A stretch of DNA of 64,000 nucleotides from Epiperipatus broadwayi. Lineage: Eukaryota > Onychophora > Udeonychophora > Euonychophora > Peripatidae. This document shows positions 1 to 11,387 of this stretch, piece by piece (position 1 is the first letter of the stretch; every line of letters starts with the position of its first letter). The stretch is taken from contig JAQFVV010000001.1 of assembly GCA_028023455.1 (NCBI GenBank), forward strand, positions 21,373,401 through 21,437,400, read 5' to 3'. The notes beneath the pieces are model-generated. The model searched no databases and had not been told where the DNA came from. It saw only the letters and a list, made by a program, of their open reading frames with translations. Position numbers and translations under genes: made by a program.

Positions 1-2383
1 GATCATCAGGCTCCAGGACTGGACTGGATTGTGATTCAATAGAAGGTGTGTCATTGGGAAGACTAATTGTGATGCTGGGTCAGCAATGGAAAAGATTGGC
101 AGCCTGCCTAATTCCATCTTGGAGGTGTCCATCAGGGATACAGGAGAGTAGAGCTAATCCATCTATGCTTTCTAGATCCATTAGCAGATTGAGCAAAGGA
201 AGGATCTAAAAGGTCTAGGAGAACATCCATGGCCACCCAATCAGCATCAGAAGAGGAATGTGATAGGGAAAATTTGAATTTTGGTTCATGATGTCTATTC
301 TTATGCTACCAAACAGGAAGGAAAGGAGTGATGAAATTTAAGACTTCAGACACCATACTGCCATCAGCATCATTCTCGATGAAATCATTAGCCAGCAGTG
401 CTCCAGCAAGATTCTTATTTAAGATGGGCTTGGGAATCCCTCATAAACATTCTGCTGCTTCAATGAAGTGGGAGAGTAAGAGTGGAATCCTGTAGAACCT
501 GATGGTTAGACATTGAATCAAGCAATCTTTGGTAAGATGGAGATAGCAACTAGAAAGTCCAAAGAAGAGATTTCAAGGGCATAACAGAGTTGGAGCTGCA
601 TTTTCTGAAATTTCCTTTTTATAAGATTATATTGAGAGCATATCTGGGCAGAGCAGGATTTCATGATGTGGCCCCATTGAGAACAAAAAACACTGGGGGC
701 CATGCATCACAAGATTGATTATGAGGGGAAATTTATTACAGTGAATGAGCCCCAGGATAGGTAGCACGGAAATTCCCTTCCCTAGCACAATTCAAAAGTT
801 GGCGACATTAGTGTATACCTCAGAGCCAATGTTCCACAGTTGGTTGTGTCCAAAGGAAATTACATTGCCAAAAGATGCCTAAAGCTTCTGTAATTTGATC
901 CTCCCAAAATTGATTCTGCAATTCTGCATGTAGCCCTAAATAAATGCAGGGTGGTTGAGATCAATAGAGATTAGATATCATCCATCAAGGGATTTAGAAT
1001 TATTCTGGAAGGCCTCCTTAGCAACTACATTATGAAATTGGACCATCACATAGTGGTCATTCAGGTGAAACATATCTTAAAAACCAAAGGCCAGCTGTTA
1101 TGAGCCTTAAACAATTTATACAGGGCTTAGATTGGGAAATTTAAAAAGTTTCAAGTTATTATCTAAAGTGAACAGGATTATTGTGTTTGGATTTTTATAG
1201 ATCTTGAAAGATCTCATGAGGAGACCAGTTATCGATTGATTGAAACTTTCGTTGATAATATGATGATTTGAAATGTCATATGGGGAGGTTAGATTGGAAA
1301 AAGGTAATTGATTATCATAGCCATTTTCCCTGAAGTTGTTGTTGTCCCTGTCAATAATCATCATGGCTTTCCTGATGTTATCCATTTGAGGAGTTGCTTC
1401 ATCCATACTTATGTGGGCCAGGAAGGTAGGTCCTGGAGAATTTGAGCCAATAGCTGCTTTTTTTAGCATGGGGGGCTTTGTGATTAGAATTATGAGGTAA
1501 GGATTTTGGGTTAGGATTTTGGAGATTGAAACTGTTCAAGCCAATAGGTTGATTTGAAGCAAGTTCAGGGAATGATTCTTTGTATTTGGAATTGTAATAA
1601 TTGTCTTATCAATTTAATTTCTGATTCAATTCTTGGGTTACTTTTTGAAGTAAGTGCATTGGAATGTTAAGAATTAATTGTGTGTCTCTCTGAACTTTAA
1701 AACTTAACTCAGTTGATTTTGGATCACTTGTGGAATGGGCATTGGACCTAGATTCCTTATTATAGGCTCTTCTGCCATCAGAATTCAAACCAACTCCCTC
1801 TGAGTGATGCTGAGGGTCTTTCAACAGCTCTGTGGCTTTATCAGTGACACTATGAGCTTTCATGGTCCCAGAGCCACTGAAAAATGGATCAGGAATAGGC
1901 AATGCCTTATTATTTAGAGGATAAAATTCCTGATCATTGGGGTAATAAAAATATGGAGTCTCTTCTAAGAGACTTATGTGGTTGATTTTGGCATTTTCAT
2001 AGTTTATATCAATGTTTTCTGAGTCAGAAATACATCTGTTAGGCTTTACAGTGTTTTTTGAAAAAAATTTAAAAATTAATGGTGCTACTGTTTCGTCACT
2101 TTTTAGGTCATGTCTTTTTTTTTGAGACATGATAAAAATCCAATTTTTTCACAATGGGACTTTTGACCATTGAGATGTTTTGCCACATTTTAGCACTTTT
2201 AGTTTGACACTTTTTTGCTTTAAAACTTGAAATTTTTGGTGTTTTTGCAACAGATATTGCTTTTTGTGGACTTTGGAAAACTTGTTTATTAGTGAAGGCA
2301 TTAGGTTTTGTTTTAGGATTAGTATGGTAAGTTTTGCGATTAGAGTTCACATTATTTATTTTTTGCATTTCTGAAGATTTCAT
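1..2383 (-). pseudogene. Decayed retroelement ORF1-like gene (CCHC-type nucleic-acid-binding protein)
   Basis: A minus-strand coding remnant broken into overlapping open pieces at 2108-2383 (91 codons), 1609-2130 (173 codons) and 1116-1469 (117 codons), continuing in shifted frames to the window edge. The first two pieces overlap by 23 bases in different frames, as after an indel. Near 985-1080 the translation reads DHYVMVQFHNVVAKEAF, which looks like the last strands of an RRM-like fold. Near 650-690 it reads FCSQWGHIMKSC, a CX4HX4C remnant of a CCHC zinc knuckle whose first cysteine is missing. An RRM-like fold followed by a CCHC knuckle is typical of LINE ORF1 proteins and of ZCCHC3-like proteins that derive from them. 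The matching ORF2 would lie left of position 1. The product would bind RNA in a retrotransposon particle. A gag remnant is an alternative. Family assignment is inference. Confidence 0.45.
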
Positions 2384-3887
2384 TTGTAAAACTATTGGTA
2401 AAAACTGACATTTTTTATTGCACTGAGGTAGAATTTAGGTTAGCAGAGAAACTTCTAGTTTGTCTCCTGACATTAGCTTTCTTGTCAGGCATAGCAAGTG
2501 AATTATGGCATCCTTATCCTGGGCAACTGTATCATTGCATGTTCTAGTTTATAGAAGCCTTTTTGCAAGTCACCATGAACATTCTTTACAATGAACAATA
2601 AATAAATCAAATAGTGAATTAAATCAGTAAGGTTTTAGATTAAATTAGGTTTAAATAGTAAAGGTAATCTTACTTGAAATTTTGGAGAACTTTTTTTTTG
2701 AAATCTCAAACTTATTAAATGCAAGTTAGCCTGCCTCAAGAGGAGATAAGGCAGAGCAATTCATCCAATATGGCAACTGGAAGAAGTCATTATGTAAACA
2801 CAATTTATTTTTAAAAATATTTAAGTAAGCATATGTATATGAATCAGCATTAAAATGTCCTCTATTGAATTCTATATACAATACGATATTAAATAATATA
2901 TAAAGTAACACTACATATCCACAGTCTCATTAATCAGAAATTTTCATAACTATAGATTTGAAATATATATATATATATTGTAACGGTATATGCCATTACA
3001 TTAATTTAAAATTAGAATAATTTTTTTTTTTAATTCGTAAATAAAAACTAAAAGCTAAAAAGAATTAAAAGTTGTTTAACGTATATAATATATCGCACAG
3101 ATGCAAAACTTTAAAGTTATTTTTTTTTTTAAATAAAAAAAAAAGTATTTGAACATACTTTTTTATAAAAAATTATAATATCTAAAGATAAAATATATTT
3201 GTTAAAAGATTATTATGTAGTCTCAGTAAATGGAAATGATTGTTTTATAAATTAAATAAAAAGCAAACTAGCACTTGGGGCTCTTATATAAAAAAGTCAG
3301 ATGAAATATAGATAAGAGAACAAAAATAAATTAGATGTCCAATAGAAGCAGCAATGAAGGCTTGGACTGTAATGAAAATTTGGAACAGGAAACCATTGTT
3401 CAGTGAATTCGGTTGATCGGTATAAAAGGAAAAAATATTGAAATTAAAAACAGTTCCAGCTTGATTTTTTTTGAGGAGTGTGATAAGATGCAATTGTCAC
3501 TCTCTCTTTTATTTCAAATGAAATGACTTATGAATTATAAATGGTACTATTTCAGATCCTGAATCATATGGGTTCTGCAATCAAATAGTACTAGGATTGA
3601 ACCAGCTAAGGCCATCTCCAGAACAACAGACCAGTCTTCAAATAGAGACATCACAGGAATTGGCATCAGGAACTGGGATTCTTCTACTGTAAGACATGAA
3701 CTGTAAAATTTAAAAGTAATTAAGAACTTTCATTAAGATTTGACAAGCTTTTAATATTCAGCTAACCTAAATTTTAAAATGAACTTTTATCTGACTTAAT
3801 GTTTAATTTTTATACATTTGAGCTTGCTAAAAATCATTTCCATTTTTTTTTTATTAATATTTATTGTATAAATTATTTAAATGCATT
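2384..3887. other. AT-rich spacer, no gene recognised
   Basis: Only short ORFs without recognisable motifs and a short (AT)n run near 2961-2980. Nothing else can be supported. Confidence 0.5.
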
Positions 3888-4790
3888 AAATTTAAGTTGG
3901 GTATAGATGCTTGCACAGATTTGTTAACATTTAATTATGTTTTGTTTTCATATTTGATTAAAATATATAGACATTCGGTAAATAATGATACCGTATGTTG
4001 AGTATATAAAATGTATTTATTTGGATGTCTTTTAAGTTATTGGTGTCAATGCAGCATCTTATGATGAATGCCATTGGGTTTCTTGTAAATTTCCCTCTGC
4101 AATTCCATCAATGACTTTATATTTTGTTCATTTATGTTTATTTTGAAATGTTTTTAACTGTGTAATCTATGTAGCTGATCTATACTCAACTTTGAAAAAC
4201 AAACTTTTATAAAATTCAGCTGTGTGAAATTATAAATGTTAAATTTAAGTTGGGCATGAATGACTATATAGATTTGTAAAGTTATATTAATTAATTAAGG
4301 GAGGGTTAATCTTAGGTTATTTGTTGCATAGTTGGATTGGGTCAATGGATTGGATGTATCAGTGTAATTAGTAAATGTAGTATAAGGTCCGCTATGTGCA
4401 GGATAACCATTATATGCCACACCCTCCCTTTTAGCCTATGGAATGAGATAGTAAGACAGAAAATGCAGTCACTTCCTATGGATTTTTTTTATTGCTCTTC
4501 TCATCAGACAGATGTAGTATTCCTGTCTGGATGAGAGTCAATGTTTTCTATAACCATGCTGTTCAGATGCACATTCCTGACTGCATGGTATTTGTGCTGT
4601 CATATTCATACCCCATTGAATACATCGATGTATCAGATGGATTGATGTTGATTTAACTGCGAACTTTTGGCCTAAAGTTAAGTAAGGGATAGAATATTTT
4701 CTTTTCAAATGCAATCTATATAGTTTATTCATACTTGACGCTTTTAAAAATATTATTAAACAAATCTGTGCAGATTGTTCAAACTAAAAA
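3888..4790. repeat. Possible small transposon with weak inverted ends
   Basis: A 13-bp segment (GCACAGATTTGTT, 3912-3924) returns inverted near 4759-4771, with further loose similarity on either side. The segment AAATTTAAGTTGGG occurs near 3888 and again near 4240. This fits a non-autonomous DNA element or two related fragments. No transposase is visible. Confidence 0.25.
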
Positions 4791-5133
4791 AATAAATTTA
4801 AATTTAAAAATTAAATTAATAACCAACCTAAAATAATAAATTTTATTCCTCAATTTTATCTATATGTGTGTAAATAAATGTTTGTGTGTTAATTACTGGC
4901 AGTGGCTTCTTTTATTTTTTATTTTAATATTGAAAATATTTTTAAATAAGAATTTATATTTTATAAATCTCTGCATCTCACTGAGCTAGTGGCATTGGCT
5001 GATGGTCTGAATAAAACATGTAAAATGTGAATCTTAACCTACGTATCTGCCTACTATATAAATTTTCTAGGTTCTAATAACCTAGTGGTGCCCTGTAGTG
5101 CAGATATGGTAAGACTCTTTTTCTTTACAGACC

Positions 5134-5139
<6 letters not shown>

Positions 5140-5194
<55 letters not shown>
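5140..5194. repeat. (TA)n microsatellite
   Basis: A pure TA dinucleotide run of about 55 bases. Confidence 0.95.
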
Positions 5195-5199
<5 letters not shown>

Positions 5200-5542
5200 G
5201 AATTTATGAATTTTTCATACAGGTACCTTCCTACATGAGAAGCATCATGAACCATCATTCAAATAAACTTTTATTCCTTTTCCATAGCCAGTACCATTTT
5301 CACAACCATATAATTGAGATCATTATGATTTATTAAAGGAAAATTGTGTTTAAAATAGTCCTCAAAATATAGAATTAATGAAGATGGTAATTATTTGTAA
5401 CTATTAATAGGGGAAAACAATTAGAATGCTAAGCAAATGCATTCACATATGTACATTCTTACTTAAATTTGGGTAAATACATGTGAAAATGTGCTTTATT
5501 TCTATCACTTCATTAAATGGTTTGTAATGATGGTATATTATA

Positions 5543-6075
5543 AGATGTAATATGTTGGACTATTTCTATCATTTATGAGTAAATGTTGAATGTATAGAAA
5601 ATTTTAAACTTTATTTAAATTTTTCAAATACAAACAACTTGTTAGTAATAACACACAAATAGACAATACAGGTTAGTAATTACACAATGTTTCGAGTAGT
5701 ATTATTTTCCACTCTTCAGGTGTTGCTGGCATATATGCACAGTGACAATATTCGCTTAGAAGTTGAACTCACACCTTTGACAGAATAGCTCAGTGGTAGA
5801 GCATTTGCCTTAAATTCAATATACAAGGATCTAAAGGTGTGAGTTCAACTTCTAAGCGAATATTGTCACTGTGCATATAGGCCAGCAACACCTGAAGAAG
5901 AGTGGAGAATAATACTACTCGAAACATTGTGTAATTACTAACCTGTATTGTCTATTTGTGTGTTATTTATTACTAACAAGTTGTTTGTATTTGAAAAGTT
6001 TAAATAAGGTTTAAAATTTTCTATACATTCAACATTCACTCATAAATGATGGAAATAGTCCAACATATTACATCT
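5543..6075. repeat. Foldback element with tRNA-like apex
   Basis: The left arm (5543-5778) is the near-perfect reverse complement of the right arm (5833-6075). The 54-bp centre plus the start of the right arm resembles a tRNA-derived Pol III promoter: TAGCTCAGTGGTAGAGCA is a good A box (about 5787-5804) and GTGAGTTCAACTTC is a B-box-like segment (about 5839-5852). The arms carry hammerhead-like pieces (CTGAAGA, then CGAAACATTG) but the surrounding stems do not close. It could be two head-to-head SINE copies joined at their tRNA heads. Confidence 0.7.
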
Positions 6076-7120
6076 CAGAAAAGATGGTTTTTTAAAAAAT
6101 AATATTTAGCTTTATTAATTGATTTATCTTAATAATATTTATTGATATATTAATGTACATTTATCCAAAAATTATAATGAATTTGATCATAAAATGTTTT
6201 ACAAAGCTTTTAGATATAAGGGGGTTTGTATATCCTTGATTATGCATTTCTTTAAGGATTTAAATGTGTTTTTTTTTACACTGGTAATTTTATTTATGTA
6301 AATTGGAGGCAATAAGAAGTTGAATTTTGAAAATTATATTAAAGATTTAGTAAGTGAGAATTATAATGAGAATTTGTTATATAGATATTTAAAATCATTT
6401 TATAAAAAAAAGTCAAATTAAAGCTTGATGATTTTAAAATTAATGTTAAAAAAATGGATATCTTTGCCTTGTTCTTCAATTCTGGTTCCATTTTGAAAGA
6501 GGGCATTTCTACAAATTTTAATATTGGATTCAGGTTTTTTCTATCCTTAAGTAGATTAATAATTAATAGTAATGACAGAATAAATCAGGCTGATAAGCAT
6601 CCATGCAAAGAACCTGGTTATCCAGTTATTTACTATATTGAAACTAAGGCTAGTTTATCTATGCATTTAAAGTAAGTAAATTTATGAGAAATATAATTCT
6701 CAACTTAATTTTTTTTTTAATCATAGGAAAATTCTAGACATGATTCTTCCCCTCACAGAGTGAATCAATCAAATGAAATGGAAAAAAAAATTAGGAATTT
6801 GTTGCGATGCTAATTTTAGTAACATTAGAAATCAAAGATTTAATAGTATGACATTTAAACAAACTTTGGAATTTTGACTGGAATTTTTTTTAATTTAATA
6901 ATTAGTTGCTGTGATTCTGTATACTATGCCAAAAATATATTCAATTACTATATTTTTAAAAATAATTACTTTAAATACATTGATAAAATGTTTTATTGTT
7001 TACAGTTTATATACAGAGTTTATATATATATTATTTTTATAGTTATTTTTTAGTAAATTATACAGCCATAATTTTGTCTATTACTTTGATTTATTTATAA
7101 TTTATCAATTAAGAGAAATA
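6076..7120. other. AT-rich spacer, no gene recognised
   Basis: One 73-codon plus-strand ORF (6454-6675) has no recognisable motif and no supporting signal. Nothing else is visible. Confidence 0.4.
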
Positions 7121-7147
7121 TATATATATACACACACACACACACAC
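7121..7147. repeat. (TA)n(CA)n microsatellite
   Basis: A short TA run passes into a CA run directly before the left end of the next element. Confidence 0.9.
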
Positions 7148-8176
7148 CTGGGTCTTGTTTTACGCGATAGATAGGTTCCTCAGAAAACACACGCAAACAA
7201 AATTATGCAAAAATAGACGTAACTTACATTGAAAAAGGGGGAATGCAGTCTGTGATTTTTCAAAATTCATGTAAAAGCAAAGCACCAATGTAAAATTACT
7301 TTAAAATTCGCGCAAAAAAAAATAAGGAAATAAAATATGACTAATAAAAAATTTCAAATTTGAAAAAATTGATACAAGACAAACTTTTTTTAACTATAAT
7401 ATTTAATTTTATTCAAAATAATATATTTTTGTGCATAATTTACAGTACAGTAATTTACATTTTTTTATATACATTTTAATTATTATAGCTATTTGTCAAA
7501 AAAACATGTTCATTTGCAAACAATTAGCACCAACTTCACACTCATGTTGTGTCAATGGTTTTCTGGTGACAATGTAATTAGTAATTAATCTTTGAGATGA
7601 TGATTTTATTAATTGTTTATGAAACTAACAACTAAAAATTAAATTCTTATTTTTGTCTTTAATTTTCAATTCCATTTAAAAATCAAATTTCACATCACAT
7701 TAATTTCAAGTCGCCGCCATAAGTAATTTTTAAATTGTTAATTACAATTAAAAATCAGATTTTAATTTTTAATTGTCAAATTTAATTGTGTCCACTGCTA
7801 TTATTGACCTTTTAAAAATAAACTTGTGGACACTAAATGATTAATAATTGATTTTGTTCTTTTTTAAAAAGCAAAAACAGAATGTGATTTAAAATGCAAA
7901 ATTAACACGCACAATGTTTGAACAAATTTACATTATAATCTTGTAAAATTTAATGTGTGTATACATAAAATGTGGAAATCATAATTTTAATTTCATTATT
8001 GCATAAAATCTTACTATTATAAAGCACTGAAAATATTGAAATTACTAAGATGAAAGTCGAATTCCAATAATGTGCTATTACTTTCAAAATTTATTATTTA
8101 AAGTAATAGCGCATTATCGGAAACGTGTAAGTTCAAAATTGTGTTAAATAAGTCTGCATAAAAAGAGACCCAGGTG
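7145..8176. mobile_element. Non-autonomous DNA transposon-like element
   Basis: The left end CACCTGGGTCTTGTTTT returns inverted at the right end as AAAAAGAGACCCAGGTG. The roughly 1.03-kb interior is non-coding, with its own small inverted pair around 8070-8120 (a GTGCTATTACTTT block facing AAAGTAATAGCGCA). Size, terminal inverted repeats and lack of coding capacity suit a MITE-like element. I could not define a target-site duplication, so the superfamily is unknown. Confidence 0.5.
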
Positions 8177-10019
8177 TATATATGTATTACATTTATTTGA
8201 TTGATTCGAGCACTATCTGAAATTAAACATCTGAAAATAGATTGGCACATATATTTTTTACACATATGTTTAAATAAGCTTTGAAAATATTTTCACTAAT
8301 ATATTGATGATGATGACCACTGCACAGCCATTATTTCCAATACCAGAATAGATTCCTTTAAAAATAACTTGCTCCTGATGAAATGGACATGGAATAAATA
8401 TGCGGACCAGACAACATTAATATAAGTATGTTAACACACTATTTAAGTTAATAACAAAACAATAGTTTATTACAAAATATTATAATTATCAAACAAAATA
8501 TAATTTTCTTCTTTATTATTAGTATTTTTTTAAATTCCCATGCACGATAAAAAAAAAAATAGTTATTTATAAAATGGCTAAGGTTTATTTTGTTTAATTT
8601 TAAACCTTTAATCTTCCGATTAAATCTTATAATACAATTTTTTATGATTAAGCATAATTGATCTGAATCCCAATTTAAGACTAACACAATCAAATTATAT
8701 AAGGTGATTCTTTAAATATGATCCCAATTTACTATTAATATTCCTTAATTAATTGAGTAGTCCTTTGTATCTGACCCCAAATTTATAGAACAAAACCATA
8801 AACAAATCTGGCAAATAAATATTGTGTATAATTATTATCTATTTAACAATGATCTAATAATTGCATGTATCTAATAAGTTCTTATATACATAAAATTTAA
8901 CTCACAGACATTAATACAAAGGTACATATATGTATAAATAGACTTGATCACATTTCAAAATAAAAGAACTTAAAATACTACTAATTATATTACATAATCT
9001 TTTTTCCTTTTTTTCACTTGGGTTTATTAACTATTTTATAAACTTACATATTTATTTTAAATTGAATATCACACTTTTGATTATTTATTTGATAATTTCA
9101 CATTAAAGAAAACTTTTTTAAAAAAAATCTTAACATATCAACTATCAACAGGCAAAAATATCTTCTTCTTTTTTTAGACTTCAATTGCTTTAAGATTTAA
9201 CTAATTGTTTTTTGTTTTTGTTTTTTAAGTTTCATTTTCTGTTTTAATCAATGAATATGTGAGGATAACTGTCTAAACAGTTTTTTTTTTTTTAACTTAC
9301 AAAGCAAAAGTTGTGAAGCTAATATTTTTACTGTGATAGCAAATATTAATTTGTTGCAGTTGTAAGTTGCCATAATGCCCTTTAATAATCCCCTGTCTTT
9401 GAAGTTTAAGATTGTTTTTTTCATTTTAATTAGAAATTTCTTCAAATATATATCTTGATCAGTCTGTCAAAGATTCAGGGTAGATTTCAGCAGTTTTTTT
9501 CAATTATCATAATGAAAGTTCAGTTTAGTTTAAATAAAGTGAGAATCCAAGATTTTTTTAGCTTGATTAAAACATGAATCTAGACTAACTGCTTTCAATA
9601 AAAACTGACTATATATAGGTTTTGATATCTTGTTTTAAAGACCTATCTTGTTTTTAACATTTTTAATAATATTTTATTTTTAACAATTTTATGACCTGAT
9701 TTTTATTTTAATTGCAAGAATTTCAAAAACACTTATTATTTAATTGACTGAACTCTCAAAATACTGTAATTAATAAATTGCCTGAATTTTTTGTTGTTTT
9801 TGAATCTCATATTAAAATAGGCTTAATCATTTTTTAATTTAATTATTTAAAATCTATTTCTTAATTGAGTTGCTTTGCAATTCATTCTACACATTCTTTG
9901 ATAAGAGAAAGTTTTGACATAATATATATTATTTATCAGTTTCTCTTAAATTTAAATATTGTTAATAAATCTATTCATTGTTTAATATTATTTTACAATA
10001 TGACATTTATGTAATATAA
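8177..10019. other. AT-rich spacer, no gene recognised
   Basis: Short ORFs only (for example 8448-8693 and 9248-9445 on the minus strand), low in complexity and without motifs. Confidence 0.5.
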
Positions 10020-10452
10020 AAGGGATTCGAACTCAGACTTTTACACAACCCTCAACTCTCCAAGCCATCTCATATTGCTGACCCACCTGATCACACACAT
10101 GTTGAAAAGATAAATAATCACCAATGTATGTATTTTGTGCTAAACCTAAGAAGGGCTTTGAACATTCCATCATCAGATTTTCAATGAAATGGAAGGCTGA
10201 AAAGTTGTGAGTTGGAGTAGTTTGAAGCCTGTCCATTAAAGTATGAAGATTGGCTATCTTAATATAAAGCTGAGCACTGATTGTATATATGTGTGGGGAT
10301 GGTAATCTGGACCAACTGATAAGTACTGGTTTAGCATGAAATACGTATATTGGTGATTATTTATCTTTCAATATGTGTGTTATCAGGTGGGTCAGCAATA
10401 TGAGATGGCTTGGAGAGTTGAAGGTTGTGTGAAAGTCTGAGTTCAAATGCCT
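10020..10452. repeat. Foldback element, B-box-ended family, copy 1
   Basis: The left arm (about 10022-10147) and right arm (about 10328-10451) are inverted copies. The outer end reads GGATTCGAACTCAGACTT on the left and its complement on the right, so each end carries a B-box-like GAGTTCGAAT/C segment pointing outward. About 180 bp of unique spacer separates the arms. Related copies lie at 23940-24800 and 52701-52917, with a fragment at 10771-10834. Confidence 0.75.
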
Positions 10453-10770
10453 TATATGTTACATATACATATAATATATCTGTATGTGTAGGTGTAAGCC
10501 TGTACAGTGTATTAATTTAAATATGACAATAATTTTAACATATGATTATTAGCTACTTTATTTTAAACCAGTTGTCCTATTTTATATAATAATTTTTAAA
10601 ATTTTCTGAATTCTATAATTATTAGCATCTTTCACAACACTGAAAACCTGCTTACAATGATATGGAAGACCACATGTCTGACACTGAAATGAATAAGACA
10701 TTATTCATTTTAATATATATATATATAAACACAAGTGTATTGTTTATATTAAACTTAATGTAATTAAAAG

Positions 10771-10834
10771 AAATTTGAACTCAGACTTTCAAGCTCCATA
10801 CATCTATCCATTCCATCTTATTCAACCGATATAT
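10771..10834. repeat. Fragment of the B-box-ended foldback family
   Basis: Starts TTTGAACTCAGACTTTC followed by AAGCTCCATACATCTATCC, matching the outer end of the copy at 23940. Only one end is present. Confidence 0.55.
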
Positions 10835-11233
10835 AAATATAATTATTATCCATTTCTTTTCTACTTTTTTTTAGATCATAGTTTTTTTTTTCATTCATTA
10901 GTATTCTTTTGAAAAAATATGTTATACTTTTTAAGAATATGTAATTATATCTATCTTTTTTTTACTTACAATATGCATATTTTGCAGCTTTGATAATTTC
11001 TTTCAGTCTAATTTTTTATATAATTATCTCTATAATATTGTTATCTTAATTTTTGAAATAATGCAGATTATTTTTTTTTTGCATTTCACAAACTTCTAAT
11101 ATTTTTTTAATTATATAAGTTTTTGATTTAAAATATTATCACCTTCAAAGGAAACATTTTATTGAAGATTTATGAACAAGTGACAATAATTTACATGCTT
11201 TAACTTTTAAATTAAATCAGAATCATTATTTTT

Positions 11234-11278
11234 GACTACTACTACTACTACTAATAATAATAATAATAATAATAATAA

Positions 11279-11331
<53 letters not shown>

Positions 11332-11332
11332 A

Positions 11333-11379
<47 letters not shown>

Positions 11380-11387
11380 ATAATAAT
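11234..11387. repeat. (ACT/AAT/AGT)n compound trinucleotide repeat
   Basis: ACT units pass into AAT and then a long AGT run with a few AAT interruptions, about 150 bases. The long serine/asparagine ORF here is a by-product of the repeat, not a gene. Confidence 0.95.

Noticed and set aside
5780-5850. Functional tRNA gene
   Set aside because: A-box and B-box similarity is good, but the acceptor stem does not pair and the segment is the centre of a foldback, so it is SINE-like, not a tRNA gene.
5890-5935. Hammerhead in the 5.5-kb foldback arms
   Set aside because: CTGAAGA and GAAAC are present and a small stem III can form, but stem I does not pair and stem II starts with an unpaired base; too weak to call.
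10150-10175. CTGATGA on the minus strand (and near 24224, 25750 and 53145)
   Set aside because: Core heptamer only; no stem II followed by GAAA at any of these sites.
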